A DNA stretch of 53,351 bases, taken from the NCBI GenBank assembly GCA_028686345.1, contig JAQUCE010000001.1:103726-157076 (forward strand), read 5' to 3'. The stretch's first letter is position 1, and each line of letters starts with the position of its first letter. Positions 8,918-18,674 of the stretch are shown here, one piece after another. Both the position numbers and the translations under genes were made by a program. The DNA comes from Kiritimatiellia bacterium (GTDB lineage Bacteria; Verrucomicrobiota; Kiritimatiellia; RFP12; UBA1067). The notes below the pieces were generated by a model. It saw only the letters and a list, made by a program, of their open reading frames with translations, searched no databases and had not been told where the DNA came from.

Positions 8918-9325
8918 TCAACGCCCCTCACTCCAGGCGCGTCGAATCAGTGCGCGTTGGGCTTTGGCCTTTTCAGGGGTGGTGGAACCAGCCTTCTCGA
9001 GGGCATCCTGCCGATCGAGCAGGTTCCGGTAGAACAGATCCCGGCGTTCGGTAGCGGTATTGCGGGCAGGCAACGCCTGGCCGCAATCTTTGAGCATCCG
9101 CGCCTGCTCTGCCTGAGAAAAAATCTTGAGCGGGTACTGGCGGCCGGCGAAACTTACGCAGCCATTGGTCACAACGCTCACCGGCCCAGCAATGACCTGG
9201 CCCGCAACGTTCGTATAGACAGGATGACTGGGCGCTCGTTCAGATACGGTATCTGCCGCAGAAACGGGGCAGGCAAGCAAACAAAGAGCGGCTATACTAC
9301 TCAAGACGAAGGCGGTAAAGCGCAT
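8918..9325 (-). CDS. Small exported protein, last gene of the giant-protein operon
   Basis: A 135-aa protein with a clear signal peptide (MRFTAFVLSSIAALCLLACP, cleavage after VSA). The mature part starts with a small beta-rich segment (YTNVAGQVIAGPV, then TNGCVSFAGRQYPL) and ends in a charged helix. I recognise no named domain. ATG 9325 is chosen over an earlier ATG at 9373 because AAGGAGA lies just before it and the signal peptide starts there. It overlaps the end of the upstream gene by 29 bp, which suggests translational coupling. Function unknown; its position suggests it accompanies the 2831-aa protein. Confidence 0.75.
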   Translation of the reverse strand: MRFTAFVLSSIAALCLLACPVSAADTVSERAPSHPVYTNVAGQVIAGPVSVVTNGCVSFAGRQYPLKIFSQAEQARMLKDCGQALPARNTATERRDLFYRNLLDRQDALEKAGSTTPEKAKAQRALIRRAWSEGR

Positions 9326-10163
9326 GATCTCCTTCCTTGATAAGATAGAGCAGCTGGACGCGCGGAGACTCACTGCCTGTCTGGAGGTAGGCGCTTTTGG
9401 CAGCGTTCAGCTCAGGTGCGATTTGATGGGCCCGTGGCTGGAAAGCAAAGCCTCGATGCGCGACTGTGTTGGTCGCGCCCTGGACGCTGTAACTGCGGTT
9501 CATACCAGGCAGAAAACCAGCTGCCAGCACATCCGGATTTTCAGCAACTGATTCGAGCGAAATAAAGCGCAGGCAGTCGGCATCAGAGAGCGGATCAGTC
9601 CCGGCCAGATACTCGTCGTAGTTTGACATGCCGTCATTGTCGTAGTCGCCATGCGGGTTGAGAGGCCCCTCAAACCCCATCACAGCCATGTATGCGGCAA
9701 TATCCTCCTCATACGCATCGGCGAAGCCATTCCTGTTCGTATCACGAGCGGCAACCATATCGACCCGCGAGACACGTCCGGGAAGCCCGACGGCGGGGAA
9801 GGCATTGCTGATCACAAAGGTCTCCACCCCGTTATCCACCTCAAAGCTGAGCCGCTCGCCGCTGACCGCGCTCTGTGGCGTTGGGATTGAGCTCACCGGG
9901 ATGCTCAACGCGTAGTTGCTCAGCGTGCCCTCCACTTTTGTGACTTTGCAGCGTGCCAGCAGGGTTCCGTCGGCGCCCCGCGCGCGCACCTCTGCGGCAT
10001 ACCGCGTGGTGGCGAGGTTGCCGGCATCGTAGTCAAGCACGCGCCCGGTGTAAACATGCGGGGGCAGGGGTGTCGCCATGGAGTTGGCAGAGACCGGTGT
10101 GAGGGGTGTGAAAAGCCCTGCCACAGCAACGCTAAGCGCTACGCATCTGATTGTGTTTTTCAT
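9297..10163 (-). CDS. Exported protein with calcium-binding thrombospondin-3-like repeats
   Basis: 288 aa with a signal peptide (ALSVAVAGLFTPLTPVSA). The first half is beta-rich and of unknown fold. Near the middle are two Ca2+-loop motifs, DTNRNGFADAYE and DYDNDGMSNYDEYLAGTDP, the thrombospondin type 3/EF-hand-like signature common in secreted PVC and Bacteroidota proteins. These usually rigidify a stalk or anchor in Ca2+-containing surroundings. It starts 3 bp after the stop of the giant gene, so both are surely co-transcribed. The role is inferred only from position. Confidence 0.8.
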   Translation of the reverse strand: MKNTIRCVALSVAVAGLFTPLTPVSANSMATPLPPHVYTGRVLDYDAGNLATTRYAAEVRARGADGTLLARCKVTKVEGTLSNYALSIPVSSIPTPQSAVSGERLSFEVDNGVETFVISNAFPAVGLPGRVSRVDMVAARDTNRNGFADAYEEDIAAYMAVMGFEGPLNPHGDYDNDGMSNYDEYLAGTDPLSDADCLRFISLESVAENPDVLAAGFLPGMNRSYSVQGATNTVAHRGFAFQPRAHQIAPELNAAKSAYLQTGSESPRVQLLYLIKEGDHALYRLRLE

Positions 10164-10166
10164 AGT

Positions 10167-13100
10167 TTAGTTCCCCGAGTTGGAATACGTCTTAAGACCA
10201 AGTTCGATATCACGGACACCGGAGATATCCATTTTGCCGTCACGATTGATATCCTTGCCATTTAAAAACAGGCTGCGGACGACCGCACGGTTCTCGGCAT
10301 CGCCCCCTTGCATGGCACCCGCCGGAATAATAATTGCCCAGCGCGTGTTCCAGGCACTGCGCCCGACAAGGCGGGAAGAGGAGAGGCCGGCGTCGGAGGC
10401 AGGGCCTATGATGGCGCGGAAGCTGGGATAGCGGCGAATCCGGGCTGCCAGGTCGGCACCCCCTGTATAGCCATCATAGAAGGGCTGCCAATCCGGGTCA
10501 TCGAGTTTCGTAGCACCGATGACATACGGAACCGGAACAACCTGATCAACAACGTTGTAATCGAGAATAGTCGCCTGCTCGCCGCCGCCGGGCACGCGCA
10601 TGCGATCCGCTCCAAGCGGAAGCAGGTAGACGACAGGTGTGGCACCGAGGGCGACCTCACTGCCTGTGTAGCCGTTGATCTTCTCGTTGTAGCCGACAAA
10701 GCGCACGCCGGCTCCGGCGATCTTGGTCGAGTAATAGGTCGAGTCGTAGGCACTGTCGCCCTGCTGCAATGTTTTCCCGAAGAAGTTTTCACCGAAGTTA
10801 ATGTCAGTAGAAAACGGGATGACAAAGCCCGGCTCCCTCTTCTCAAGTCCTGCGGAGGAGGAGAAAGGCTGACAGTAACGGCGGTACTCAGACAGTGAGC
10901 GCAGATCCTCCACCCAGTATTTGGCGAGCTCCGTGCGCCAGTTGGCATCACCCCGCGTATCCGGGGTGATCCGAAACAGTTCACGCCGCAGACTGAACCA
11001 GGTGGCGTAATGCTCGGGGTTGTTGATCCCCAGACGCGGCTTGAGCACAAGCCAGTTGGCCTCCATGCGCGCCAGAGTATCGGAGAGTCCCGCCTCACCG
11101 ATGCCGGTAGCGAGCTTTGGTTCGCCGTCAGGACCGAGATGTCCGAGAGAACGTGAACCGACAATCTCCGCCCGGAAGAGGTCGCCCGCCGGCTTGTCAG
11201 CTGAGAGTTGCGCTGTTTCGTAGTCATAGGCCTGCGCCGCAAGGTAGACGTACTTCTGCGCGAGCAGGAAAGCGGCCTCGTAACGCTGGAGTACATCAGA
11301 GCGCAGTTGACGGAAAAACATGTCGTTGTAGCGCAGTTTTGTAAGCCGGTTGACACGACGTGCACGCAAAGCTGTCTGAATCTCCATCACACGTTCGCCC
11401 TCCGCAACAAGCGCATCGACCTCGTCATAAGCTGCAACAAGGTCGGCATAGGCGCAGCCGACATTCCTGGCGGCCTCCCATTCATCCTCGAGTCTGACCA
11501 GATAGCGATCACGGATTTCGGTGGTCAATTCGACATAATTCCCTAGACTCATCATGGCTCCGGAAATTGCATCCTGCCACCGGGTATCCTCTTTTCTGAG
11601 TATCTGCGATTTGAGTGCGATCTGAGAAGAAGACATCGCCGTCAAAGTTGTTTCTTTCAGGGGTAACAGCGCCCCGCTGAGCACAGACTTGAGATCCGTG
11701 TTAACTGTCATGCCTGCGCCAACAATGCCCGGCGCAACAGCGACAGCATCCTCATGGCCACTCAGGGTGAGTGCAAGTGCTGTTTCGACCTGGACGAGCG
11801 CCAGTCTGGCAGCCAGCAACTGCTTGGCTTTGCTAAGCGCCAAGACACCCTTAGCTCCCTCAATATACTTTTTGTACTGTCCCAGGTGCAGACGAATCGC
11901 GGCATAGTTGAGTTCGTAATCGAGAATCTCCTTCTTCCTGCCATACCAGTCGATCGCCATATCAAGTGTTGCGTAGGCGGATAAAAAGTCTGCATAAGCC
12001 TGTTGTATGCGGCCGGTGGCGCGCCGCGTTCCGCGAATGCTGTCGGGCTTCATCACCAGCCCGTTAGCGGAGATCGACCAGGAGAGTGCTGTTTTCTCTT
12101 CCACTTGACGCACCATCACTAAATGCCTGCCTAACCAGGATGGGATTTTATACGTCAGGACGGTGTTTTCCAGATTGAAATCAGGGGCAATCCCATACGG
12201 CGAAAGATCCATCCACATGAAGTTGAGCAGATCAGGCCCATCATACCCCTGCACATACGTGCCGCCCGGCCCGATATCATCGGCAAAAGGATAGCCGAAG
12301 ATATCGATCAGTTGTGACATGTGGGCCAGTTCCTCGGCTTCGGAGACCTCCTCCTCGGAGGTGGATGCGTTCTCAATCATGCGCAATCGCGAAGAGAGGG
12401 TCTGCACCTCGTCCAGAATCGTCGAGGCGTTGGCAAGCGCTCTGCGCGCGCGGCCGGCGATCTGCTCGAAATGAGTGAGTGATCCATCGTCAGCACCAAG
12501 CGGTGTGATGTCGAACGGTACGGCGTTCTGTGAAAGGCCGAGCGGGTTCAACCCGCTGTCAAGGCGATTCAAGGTCGACTGGATCTCTCCGACGCGTTGC
12601 GGCAGCGATGTGAGCGACTTTGCTGTTGACCGGTCAATGCGCAGCAGCCCCGCATCGGTAAAGGCAACAGAGAGCCCCCCCTCTGTTGTCGAGCTCCAGG
12701 TAGGTGCCTCCAGATACCAGGCATAGCCTCCAGAAACATCATCAACCAGCTCTCCGGCACTGATCTGCTCCGAGATACAACGCGAGTAGGCGAGCAGATG
12801 ATCGCTGCGGCTGCTGACAATTGCGGCGGCATTGAGCAGCTCCGCATCACTCCGGACTTTTTCCCAGAAGCGCAGCTCCGAAGGGCGCATCGAGATCTCG
12901 CCACCGAGAACTGGGTATCCGTCCGCGAGATGATCAAGTTGGGGGGCACCATCAATTTCCACAGTAGCGGCAAGTGCGCCGGCGGCAATATCGAAGAGCC
13001 GGACAGACGGAGCGTTCGTGCCCTCGCGGGACAGAGCGATGAGCGCGTGCGATGGAAGCGCCCCGAGTTGCGCTGTATAGAGCGTGTTGGTTAACACGAT

Positions 13101-16100
13101 GGTGCTCTTATCGGTGACCGGTTCTGGATTTTCGCCTGGCTCCTCTTCAGGAGCGACATAGTCGCGTTCTTCCAGGGCGTAGACATAAAGTTGAGCGTGA
13201 CCACCCTGAGCCACGCAAATAGTGACAAGATTGGTGCCTGCGTGCCAGCAGAGCAGCGGCACAGGATTCAATCCAGCGACAACCACATCCTTAAACTGAG
13301 CTTCGATTGTCCACTGGGGGGTATGCGCTGATGAGAGCGGTGTTTCCTTCATGTAGGCATAAGCCCCCGGTGCCAGCGAAAGCACGTGTGTGGTGGCCGC
13401 TTGCGGCCCCTCAGGAAGCAGGGAATTACCGACCATCCAGTTCATAACAGCACCGACACCGCCGCGGGTCGCCCATTCGCCGTAGCCGAAAGCGCGGGTG
13501 GGATCCTCATCAACATACCCGGCTCCGGCAAGGCCGCCGTTATCGCGCCAGGCTTTGCGTGCGGTGCGGTCGGTTGCGAGGGCAGCTGTTTCAGCGAGCT
13601 TGTCGGCCACTTCCACGAAGCGCGCCTCATCGTAATAATCAACATTAACAACGGCATCGTTGACGACCATCTCTCCCATTGAAGGTGCTCCCCAACTGAA
13701 GTATGGATTCCGGAGCAAGCGGTAATAGCCGGAGAGTGCCGAGAGATAGTGGCCGTAAGCATCGCCGTGCCCTTGTGGAAATTGCGCGGCGGCATCCTCT
13801 TCATCCACAACGGCATCGCCATTACCCGAATTGATATTATAGTTGACGGCATAAGCGACTTCGCCGGCATGGATTCCCTTGGTAAAGTTCCAGACAAGAC
13901 GGTTGTAGTAGGGAGCGATGCGCACAGACGGGGCATTCTCTCCACTGCGCCCACGCAACAGGGCAAGTTCCTCGTCAAGCAGCGACGGCACCTGATTGTC
14001 GAAGCAGAAAAAGGCGGAAAAAGCCTCGCCATAGTCAACACTGTGAAAGCCAGCCGCGGCACCGCCGTATTCAGTACCGAATCCGATGGTTGGATTGAGC
14101 GCGTCAGATAGCGCCTCGTTGCCAAGCACCATGTAGAGATCACCCAGACGGCCGACTGCGAGCTGCAACTGCTTGTTGGCATCGGAATCGCTCAGCCCTA
14201 ATGTCAACGACAGAGCTTCGGCTTTATTGAGTACAGTTTGGTAGAGCTGGATAAGACCGATGCTGGTGAGGTTGTCCTGATTGAGGGCCACATCACCATC
14301 GTAAGGCGCGCCGGCCTGTTCAAGCATTGTAACCATGGTCTCGGGCGTGTTGTCGTAGAGATCCTGCATGCGCTGCGTGAAGGGGGTGACGTTGTTGAGC
14401 ACGCGCTGCACCCAGCCCTCCGCAAGGGCTGGACCACACCAATCGCTCCAGGCATAGCCCATCGCGGGATAGGCGGCGCTGTTCGTGTTGGCGGCGCGGT
14501 AGCGGCAGACGTAGTAGGTGTTGACCATGTTGGCAAGCGTGTCACCCTGTTCTCCAATGGTAAATCGTGTTAATCCAATGGAATCCGCGAGGGGGAATTT
14601 TTGGCTGTAGGCGTTGGCATAGTCGTCAGGGATGGTGCCGTTGGCGTTGGGCCGCGCATTTTTCCATTCAAATACGTAGTCGTCCGCTGTACCCGCGAAA
14701 GCCTCTGTATAGAGTATCGAAAGCTGCTCAGAGAGCAGATTCCGGGGATCCTCGCGCGCTACAACGCGCCCGGCATAGTAATCGTTGGTGATCGCGAAGA
14801 CGTGCATCGAGATTGGATCACCGCTGTCGACACCCAGTCGCTCATCAATGGCATCGTTCTCGATCAGAACAACATAGTCGGCCGCACCCATCGCAGTCAA
14901 CGCATAGTGGTCACGCGGGATGTAGTCCACAACCAGCTCTGTTCCGGGTACTGACGGGTCGCTGCCGGTGGCAACATCGCCGATCCATTGTGTTGAAGAG
15001 GGAAGCACTGGATCAACGGCAAGACGTGCAATCATCTCATTCCAAAGAGCCTTGACAGGCGAGTCAGCTGGCACTAGATTTTTAATCGCAGCACGCTCGG
15101 ATGCGGTCAAAACATTGGGATAAAGGATAGATGCTCCGCCGGTCTTCTCGACCAGCGCGCCTTCCAGCGTAATACAGCGGGCAGCATCGAGGTTGGCATT
15201 GATGTAAAAACGATCACTGACCGAGGGCGGCAGGCCCTGAAATCTGTACTTTCCAGCACGCAGAATGGCATCGCCTGTATTGCCGAGGGTGAACCCCATC
15301 GCATTGAAAAGGGTTGCTGGCGTTGTATAGTGATCACTGCCTGAGTGCTGGGCAACTGTCGGGTCGTAGAGCAGAGCTGTGCTCGCTAAGGTGTTGGATG
15401 TTGAGGCATCCGGATAAACGACCGCCAGCGAAGCGGCATTCCATACCTCAGGCAGACCGCCCGCCGCAGTGGTCAGGGTCTGGCCAATGCGCATCGTCTC
15501 AACGTGCTTCGGCCAGGCTGCTGTCCAGCGCCAGGGTGCCGGAGTCCGTGTGAGCACATTGGCATCGGGCTGCGCGTTTTCCTCCAAATAACCGAGCCAG
15601 GGAACGGGCGTTCCGACATCCGGATTTTCAGCAAGCGAGGGATAGTCAAACGTCTCCTTATTAGCGTAGTACATGTAGACGTCGAAGAGGCCGGGAGCGC
15701 GGCTCCAAAGCTGTTTTTTGCGGTCACGGAAAACACTGATCGCACCATTCGCATCCCAGGTGTTCTGTGGCAGCCACGGGTTATCCATCATATCCAGAGG
15801 GTGGGGTCCGGGCAGCACAGTGCCCACCGTCGCTGTACCAGCCAACGCGGGGTGGAACTGGTTGGTGGCGACAACAGAATAGGCCTGCATGGCCTTGTTG
15901 CCACTCCGCGTATATTCGACCAGGACAATCGGCTCGGATGTGTCGGGCGTATTCAAATCACAGCGAAGCGCCCAGACAATGTAGCCACCTACCGATGTCT
16001 GGATAAAAGCGTGTTCCTCATTGGGGTTGTAGCCGGGCAATGCCGTACTGCGCTGGCCGTAGACAACGGGCGTGGTATCCGAGACAAGTTCTCCGCTCTC

Positions 16101-18662
16101 CAGACGCGGTGCACCCGGCCACGAGATGAAGATATCCTTTGTATCGGAGAGCGTTCCCTGAACACTCTCCACAATCGTGTACGTATCGCGCTTCAGGCGT
16201 TCCGACAGCTCGGCCTCCTCGTCGAACGAAATATAAGCGGTGGCACCCGCTGTATCAGATGTCGGGTTCTCATAAAAAAGTTCCAGCCGGCTCGCCGCGC
16301 TTGGAGCGGCATTTCGAAAGAGAACCGAATCAATCAGCGTCCCCTTGGGTGCGAAACGGCCTGCTAATGGAGCGGCACCGATTGAATTTCCGCGCGAGAC
16401 ACCTGAGCTGTCGAGCGGGTGCGCGAGATAGATAACGGATGCGTGTGCGCCATCGACAAAAACGTGAAAGGCCGGATTTGAGTTGGTTGAAAATCCACCG
16501 AACAGGCTCCCGGAATCGTAGGCAAAGGCGATCTTGTGCCACGCATTGTCAATCGGCAGCGCAGGGGTTGAAATCACCACAGGCGCGACATTGGTATCCG
16601 CTGGGCGGAAGCTCGCGGTGTAGGTAATCGTCGGAACCGCAGTGTCGCGGTTGATCGTCTGATCCACAAAAAATCGAGGACCGTCAAAGGCGCCAATTGA
16701 AAGCAGGGCGCCGTCTGTGATGTTGGTAAAAACATTTTTGGTCCAGAAAGAGATGCCCCCCCCGATCTCCGAGAAGAGGGCGCGATCAGATATCTTCAGC
16801 GACGCCTCAGGGCTCTTGAATAGCGCCGCACCGCCGGCCCGACGGACGCACTCCGCAGAGCTGCCTGCGCCGGAGGCGAGCACAATTTGCGGAATCGCAT
16901 CCAGAGCCGGCCACTCAGCTCGATAACGATCAATGGCGCAGGGAAAGGCGATCCCAGTGGGCATGGCCGCCTGTTGTACCATCCCGCTCCACCAGACCTC
17001 AAGCGGCTTATCCGCCGTGTTTACTGGATAGATAACCGAGGGGTAGACGTTGGTGTCGCCCCCTGAAGCAGCCTCTGAGAAGTTGTTGGTGGTGTCGCCT
17101 GCAAAAATACCATCGGAAGACGCCGTCGGATCTTTGTAAAGACGCGGGTTATAATTACCACCGGAAGCGAGCAGATTGATGTATCCAGGGGCATCAGTAT
17201 CGATATCGGGTGCATACCCATCCACATGGCAGATGTGAAAATTCGGGAAAGGAATAATCTCAGCCCCGATTGTCCACTTGATCTGCCGGCTGAGATCAAA
17301 GTAGTTTGGATCCTCACGATCAACCGCGTGAATCGGAATAAACCATACATTGTCGTCACCGAGCAGGCGCAGCAATGAGTGACCGCTTGCCAGCGTTGAA
17401 AAAACATTGTCAGAGGGGGCCTTGGCATGTCCTTCCGGCTCCTGAAAGGACATCAAGCTGACTGTGTAATCAGATGGTATCGGAACCTTTGCGCCGACGA
17501 TCAGAGTTTGCGCGTCTGCGGGCCAGGCGCAGGCGTAGTGGCAAAGCTCGAAAGGCCAAAGCGTTCCATAGCGATCCTCCTCCATCCAGTAGACCGGCAG
17601 CCGCCACGCGGCATCCGTAGTATCACGCAACGGAAAGACCGCGCCATGCTTAGGACTGTAGGATTGTTCGCCCTGATGCTGATAGTAGAAATCGCCGCGA
17701 TTGTCTGTTGCCTGCTTCGCCTGCGGAAAGGCTGTCAGCCCTGTCACGTTGTAGCCCGAGCCACACGGCTGTAGCGCCCGTCCGATTCCACCCTTCATAT
17801 CAATGACATCGGGCGCTCCGACCTCAACAACCTGAACATGCTTGATCGTGTCGTAGAGTCCCGAATCATAGTAGGCCAGAACCAATTGGCCGCGTAGATT
17901 GCCAAAGGCACGCAACAGCTTGGTTGATGGGTCAAGGAAAACACCTGACACAATGTTGTTGGTAATGATCTGCTCAAATCCCCCCACCAGATTTGTCACC
18001 GCTCCACGGGAAACCGTCACGAGTGAATCCGGTCCATACAGCTTCACAAATTTCCCGGAGAGGTTGATCGGAGGCGCATCATACGGAGGCTCAGTCCAGT
18101 AGATGCGGAAGGGGCGTCCGGAGACAACCGAGGCGAGATTGTAGGTCACCTGTTCCTCGGAACCATCATCCATCACCCAGGTGAAGGGGTGTGTGCCGCC
18201 CTGAATAACAAAAATGCGGGCACCAATATTGTCGAACAGAAAAACCGCCTGCTCAGCCGGGCTGGCAAGCCAGTGTTCGTAGGTGGCCACCCAGTCCACG
18301 CCTGCTGGGGCGATGAGCCTATCGCCCAGATAGTATTGCGGCTTTGTATTCTCAATTGGAAAGCCGTCCGACATCGCGGGCAGAGTGAAGCGCGGTCGCC
18401 CCGCAATCGTGCCCAGCGATGAGATTGGTGTGCTGGTGAGGTCAGGCGCGGCCGCGAAGGTCGCGGCGAGCGGTGCAACGTTGTTCGAGGTCAGCCAGGC
18501 ATTGGCCGCTGAGTTTGTTGTAATCCGTATTTGCGGTGCTGTGCTGCTGCCGAGCGAATAGCCCGGCAGCGGCGCCGCAACTCCGGGAGATGCGATGCAA
18601 ATAAAAACAGCGCACGCCGCAGCTAGCATCGCGTTTCGAGGAAGTGATGAGATGAGGCGCAT
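10167..18662 (-). CDS. Giant exported LamG protein with Tc-toxin A-like C-terminus
   Basis: 2831 aa with a signal peptide (AACAVFICIASPGVAA). A LamG/concanavalin-like domain lies at about 600-800 and a second jelly-roll-like segment at about 1755-1960. A mixed, partly helical stretch spans about 1370-1740. Residues about 2080-2560 are long amphipathic helices. The stretch YNDMFFRQLRSDVLQRYEAA followed by AAQAYDYE resembles the TcA pore-domain region that reads like FTNDELYGWM with EQAYRWE. The C-terminus, from about 2600, resembles the TcB-binding domain: YYSTKIAGAGVRFVGYNEKI, SSRLVGRSAWNTRWAIIIP, and GVRDIELGLKTY at the very end. A calcium-loop motif, DINRDGKMDISG, is inserted just before the end. 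The Tc comparison is from memory of the family. No TcB or TcC partner is in the window. It could instead be an adhesin that shares the fold. Confidence 0.85.
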   Translation of the reverse strand: MRLISSLPRNAMLAAACAVFICIASPGVAAPLPGYSLGSSTAPQIRITTNSAANAWLTSNNVAPLAATFAAAPDLTSTPISSLGTIAGRPRFTLPAMSDGFPIENTKPQYYLGDRLIAPAGVDWVATYEHWLASPAEQAVFLFDNIGARIFVIQGGTHPFTWVMDDGSEEQVTYNLASVVSGRPFRIYWTEPPYDAPPINLSGKFVKLYGPDSLVTVSRGAVTNLVGGFEQIITNNIVSGVFLDPSTKLLRAFGNLRGQLVLAYYDSGLYDTIKHVQVVEVGAPDVIDMKGGIGRALQPCGSGYNVTGLTAFPQAKQATDNRGDFYYQHQGEQSYSPKHGAVFPLRDTTDAAWRLPVYWMEEDRYGTLWPFELCHYACAWPADAQTLIVGAKVPIPSDYTVSLMSFQEPEGHAKAPSDNVFSTLASGHSLLRLLGDDNVWFIPIHAVDREDPNYFDLSRQIKWTIGAEIIPFPNFHICHVDGYAPDIDTDAPGYINLLASGGNYNPRLYKDPTASSDGIFAGDTTNNFSEAASGGDTNVYPSVIYPVNTADKPLEVWWSGMVQQAAMPTGIAFPCAIDRYRAEWPALDAIPQIVLASGAGSSAECVRRAGGAALFKSPEASLKISDRALFSEIGGGISFWTKNVFTNITDGALLSIGAFDGPRFFVDQTINRDTAVPTITYTASFRPADTNVAPVVISTPALPIDNAWHKIAFAYDSGSLFGGFSTNSNPAFHVFVDGAHASVIYLAHPLDSSGVSRGNSIGAAPLAGRFAPKGTLIDSVLFRNAAPSAASRLELFYENPTSDTAGATAYISFDEEAELSERLKRDTYTIVESVQGTLSDTKDIFISWPGAPRLESGELVSDTTPVVYGQRSTALPGYNPNEEHAFIQTSVGGYIVWALRCDLNTPDTSEPIVLVEYTRSGNKAMQAYSVVATNQFHPALAGTATVGTVLPGPHPLDMMDNPWLPQNTWDANGAISVFRDRKKQLWSRAPGLFDVYMYYANKETFDYPSLAENPDVGTPVPWLGYLEENAQPDANVLTRTPAPWRWTAAWPKHVETMRIGQTLTTAAGGLPEVWNAASLAVVYPDASTSNTLASTALLYDPTVAQHSGSDHYTTPATLFNAMGFTLGNTGDAILRAGKYRFQGLPPSVSDRFYINANLDAARCITLEGALVEKTGGASILYPNVLTASERAAIKNLVPADSPVKALWNEMIARLAVDPVLPSSTQWIGDVATGSDPSVPGTELVVDYIPRDHYALTAMGAADYVVLIENDAIDERLGVDSGDPISMHVFAITNDYYAGRVVAREDPRNLLSEQLSILYTEAFAGTADDYVFEWKNARPNANGTIPDDYANAYSQKFPLADSIGLTRFTIGEQGDTLANMVNTYYVCRYRAANTNSAAYPAMGYAWSDWCGPALAEGWVQRVLNNVTPFTQRMQDLYDNTPETMVTMLEQAGAPYDGDVALNQDNLTSIGLIQLYQTVLNKAEALSLTLGLSDSDANKQLQLAVGRLGDLYMVLGNEALSDALNPTIGFGTEYGGAAAGFHSVDYGEAFSAFFCFDNQVPSLLDEELALLRGRSGENAPSVRIAPYYNRLVWNFTKGIHAGEVAYAVNYNINSGNGDAVVDEEDAAAQFPQGHGDAYGHYLSALSGYYRLLRNPYFSWGAPSMGEMVVNDAVVNVDYYDEARFVEVADKLAETAALATDRTARKAWRDNGGLAGAGYVDEDPTRAFGYGEWATRGGVGAVMNWMVGNSLLPEGPQAATTHVLSLAPGAYAYMKETPLSSAHTPQWTIEAQFKDVVVAGLNPVPLLCWHAGTNLVTICVAQGGHAQLYVYALEERDYVAPEEEPGENPEPVTDKSTIVLTNTLYTAQLGALPSHALIALSREGTNAPSVRLFDIAAGALAATVEIDGAPQLDHLADGYPVLGGEISMRPSELRFWEKVRSDAELLNAAAIVSSRSDHLLAYSRCISEQISAGELVDDVSGGYAWYLEAPTWSSTTEGGLSVAFTDAGLLRIDRSTAKSLTSLPQRVGEIQSTLNRLDSGLNPLGLSQNAVPFDITPLGADDGSLTHFEQIAGRARRALANASTILDEVQTLSSRLRMIENASTSEEEVSEAEELAHMSQLIDIFGYPFADDIGPGGTYVQGYDGPDLLNFMWMDLSPYGIAPDFNLENTVLTYKIPSWLGRHLVMVRQVEEKTALSWSISANGLVMKPDSIRGTRRATGRIQQAYADFLSAYATLDMAIDWYGRKKEILDYELNYAAIRLHLGQYKKYIEGAKGVLALSKAKQLLAARLALVQVETALALTLSGHEDAVAVAPGIVGAGMTVNTDLKSVLSGALLPLKETTLTAMSSSQIALKSQILRKEDTRWQDAISGAMMSLGNYVELTTEIRDRYLVRLEDEWEAARNVGCAYADLVAAYDEVDALVAEGERVMEIQTALRARRVNRLTKLRYNDMFFRQLRSDVLQRYEAAFLLAQKYVYLAAQAYDYETAQLSADKPAGDLFRAEIVGSRSLGHLGPDGEPKLATGIGEAGLSDTLARMEANWLVLKPRLGINNPEHYATWFSLRRELFRITPDTRGDANWRTELAKYWVEDLRSLSEYRRYCQPFSSSAGLEKREPGFVIPFSTDINFGENFFGKTLQQGDSAYDSTYYSTKIAGAGVRFVGYNEKINGYTGSEVALGATPVVYLLPLGADRMRVPGGGEQATILDYNVVDQVVPVPYVIGATKLDDPDWQPFYDGYTGGADLAARIRRYPSFRAIIGPASDAGLSSSRLVGRSAWNTRWAIIIPAGAMQGGDAENRAVVRSLFLNGKDINRDGKMDISGVRDIELGLKTYSNSGN

Positions 18663-18674
18663 AAAAAGACTCCC

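Noticed and set aside
10406..11365. 319-codon open frame inside the giant gene
   Set aside because: It overlaps the TcA-like C-terminus in another frame and its Arg/Ser/Thr-rich product looks like a shadow.
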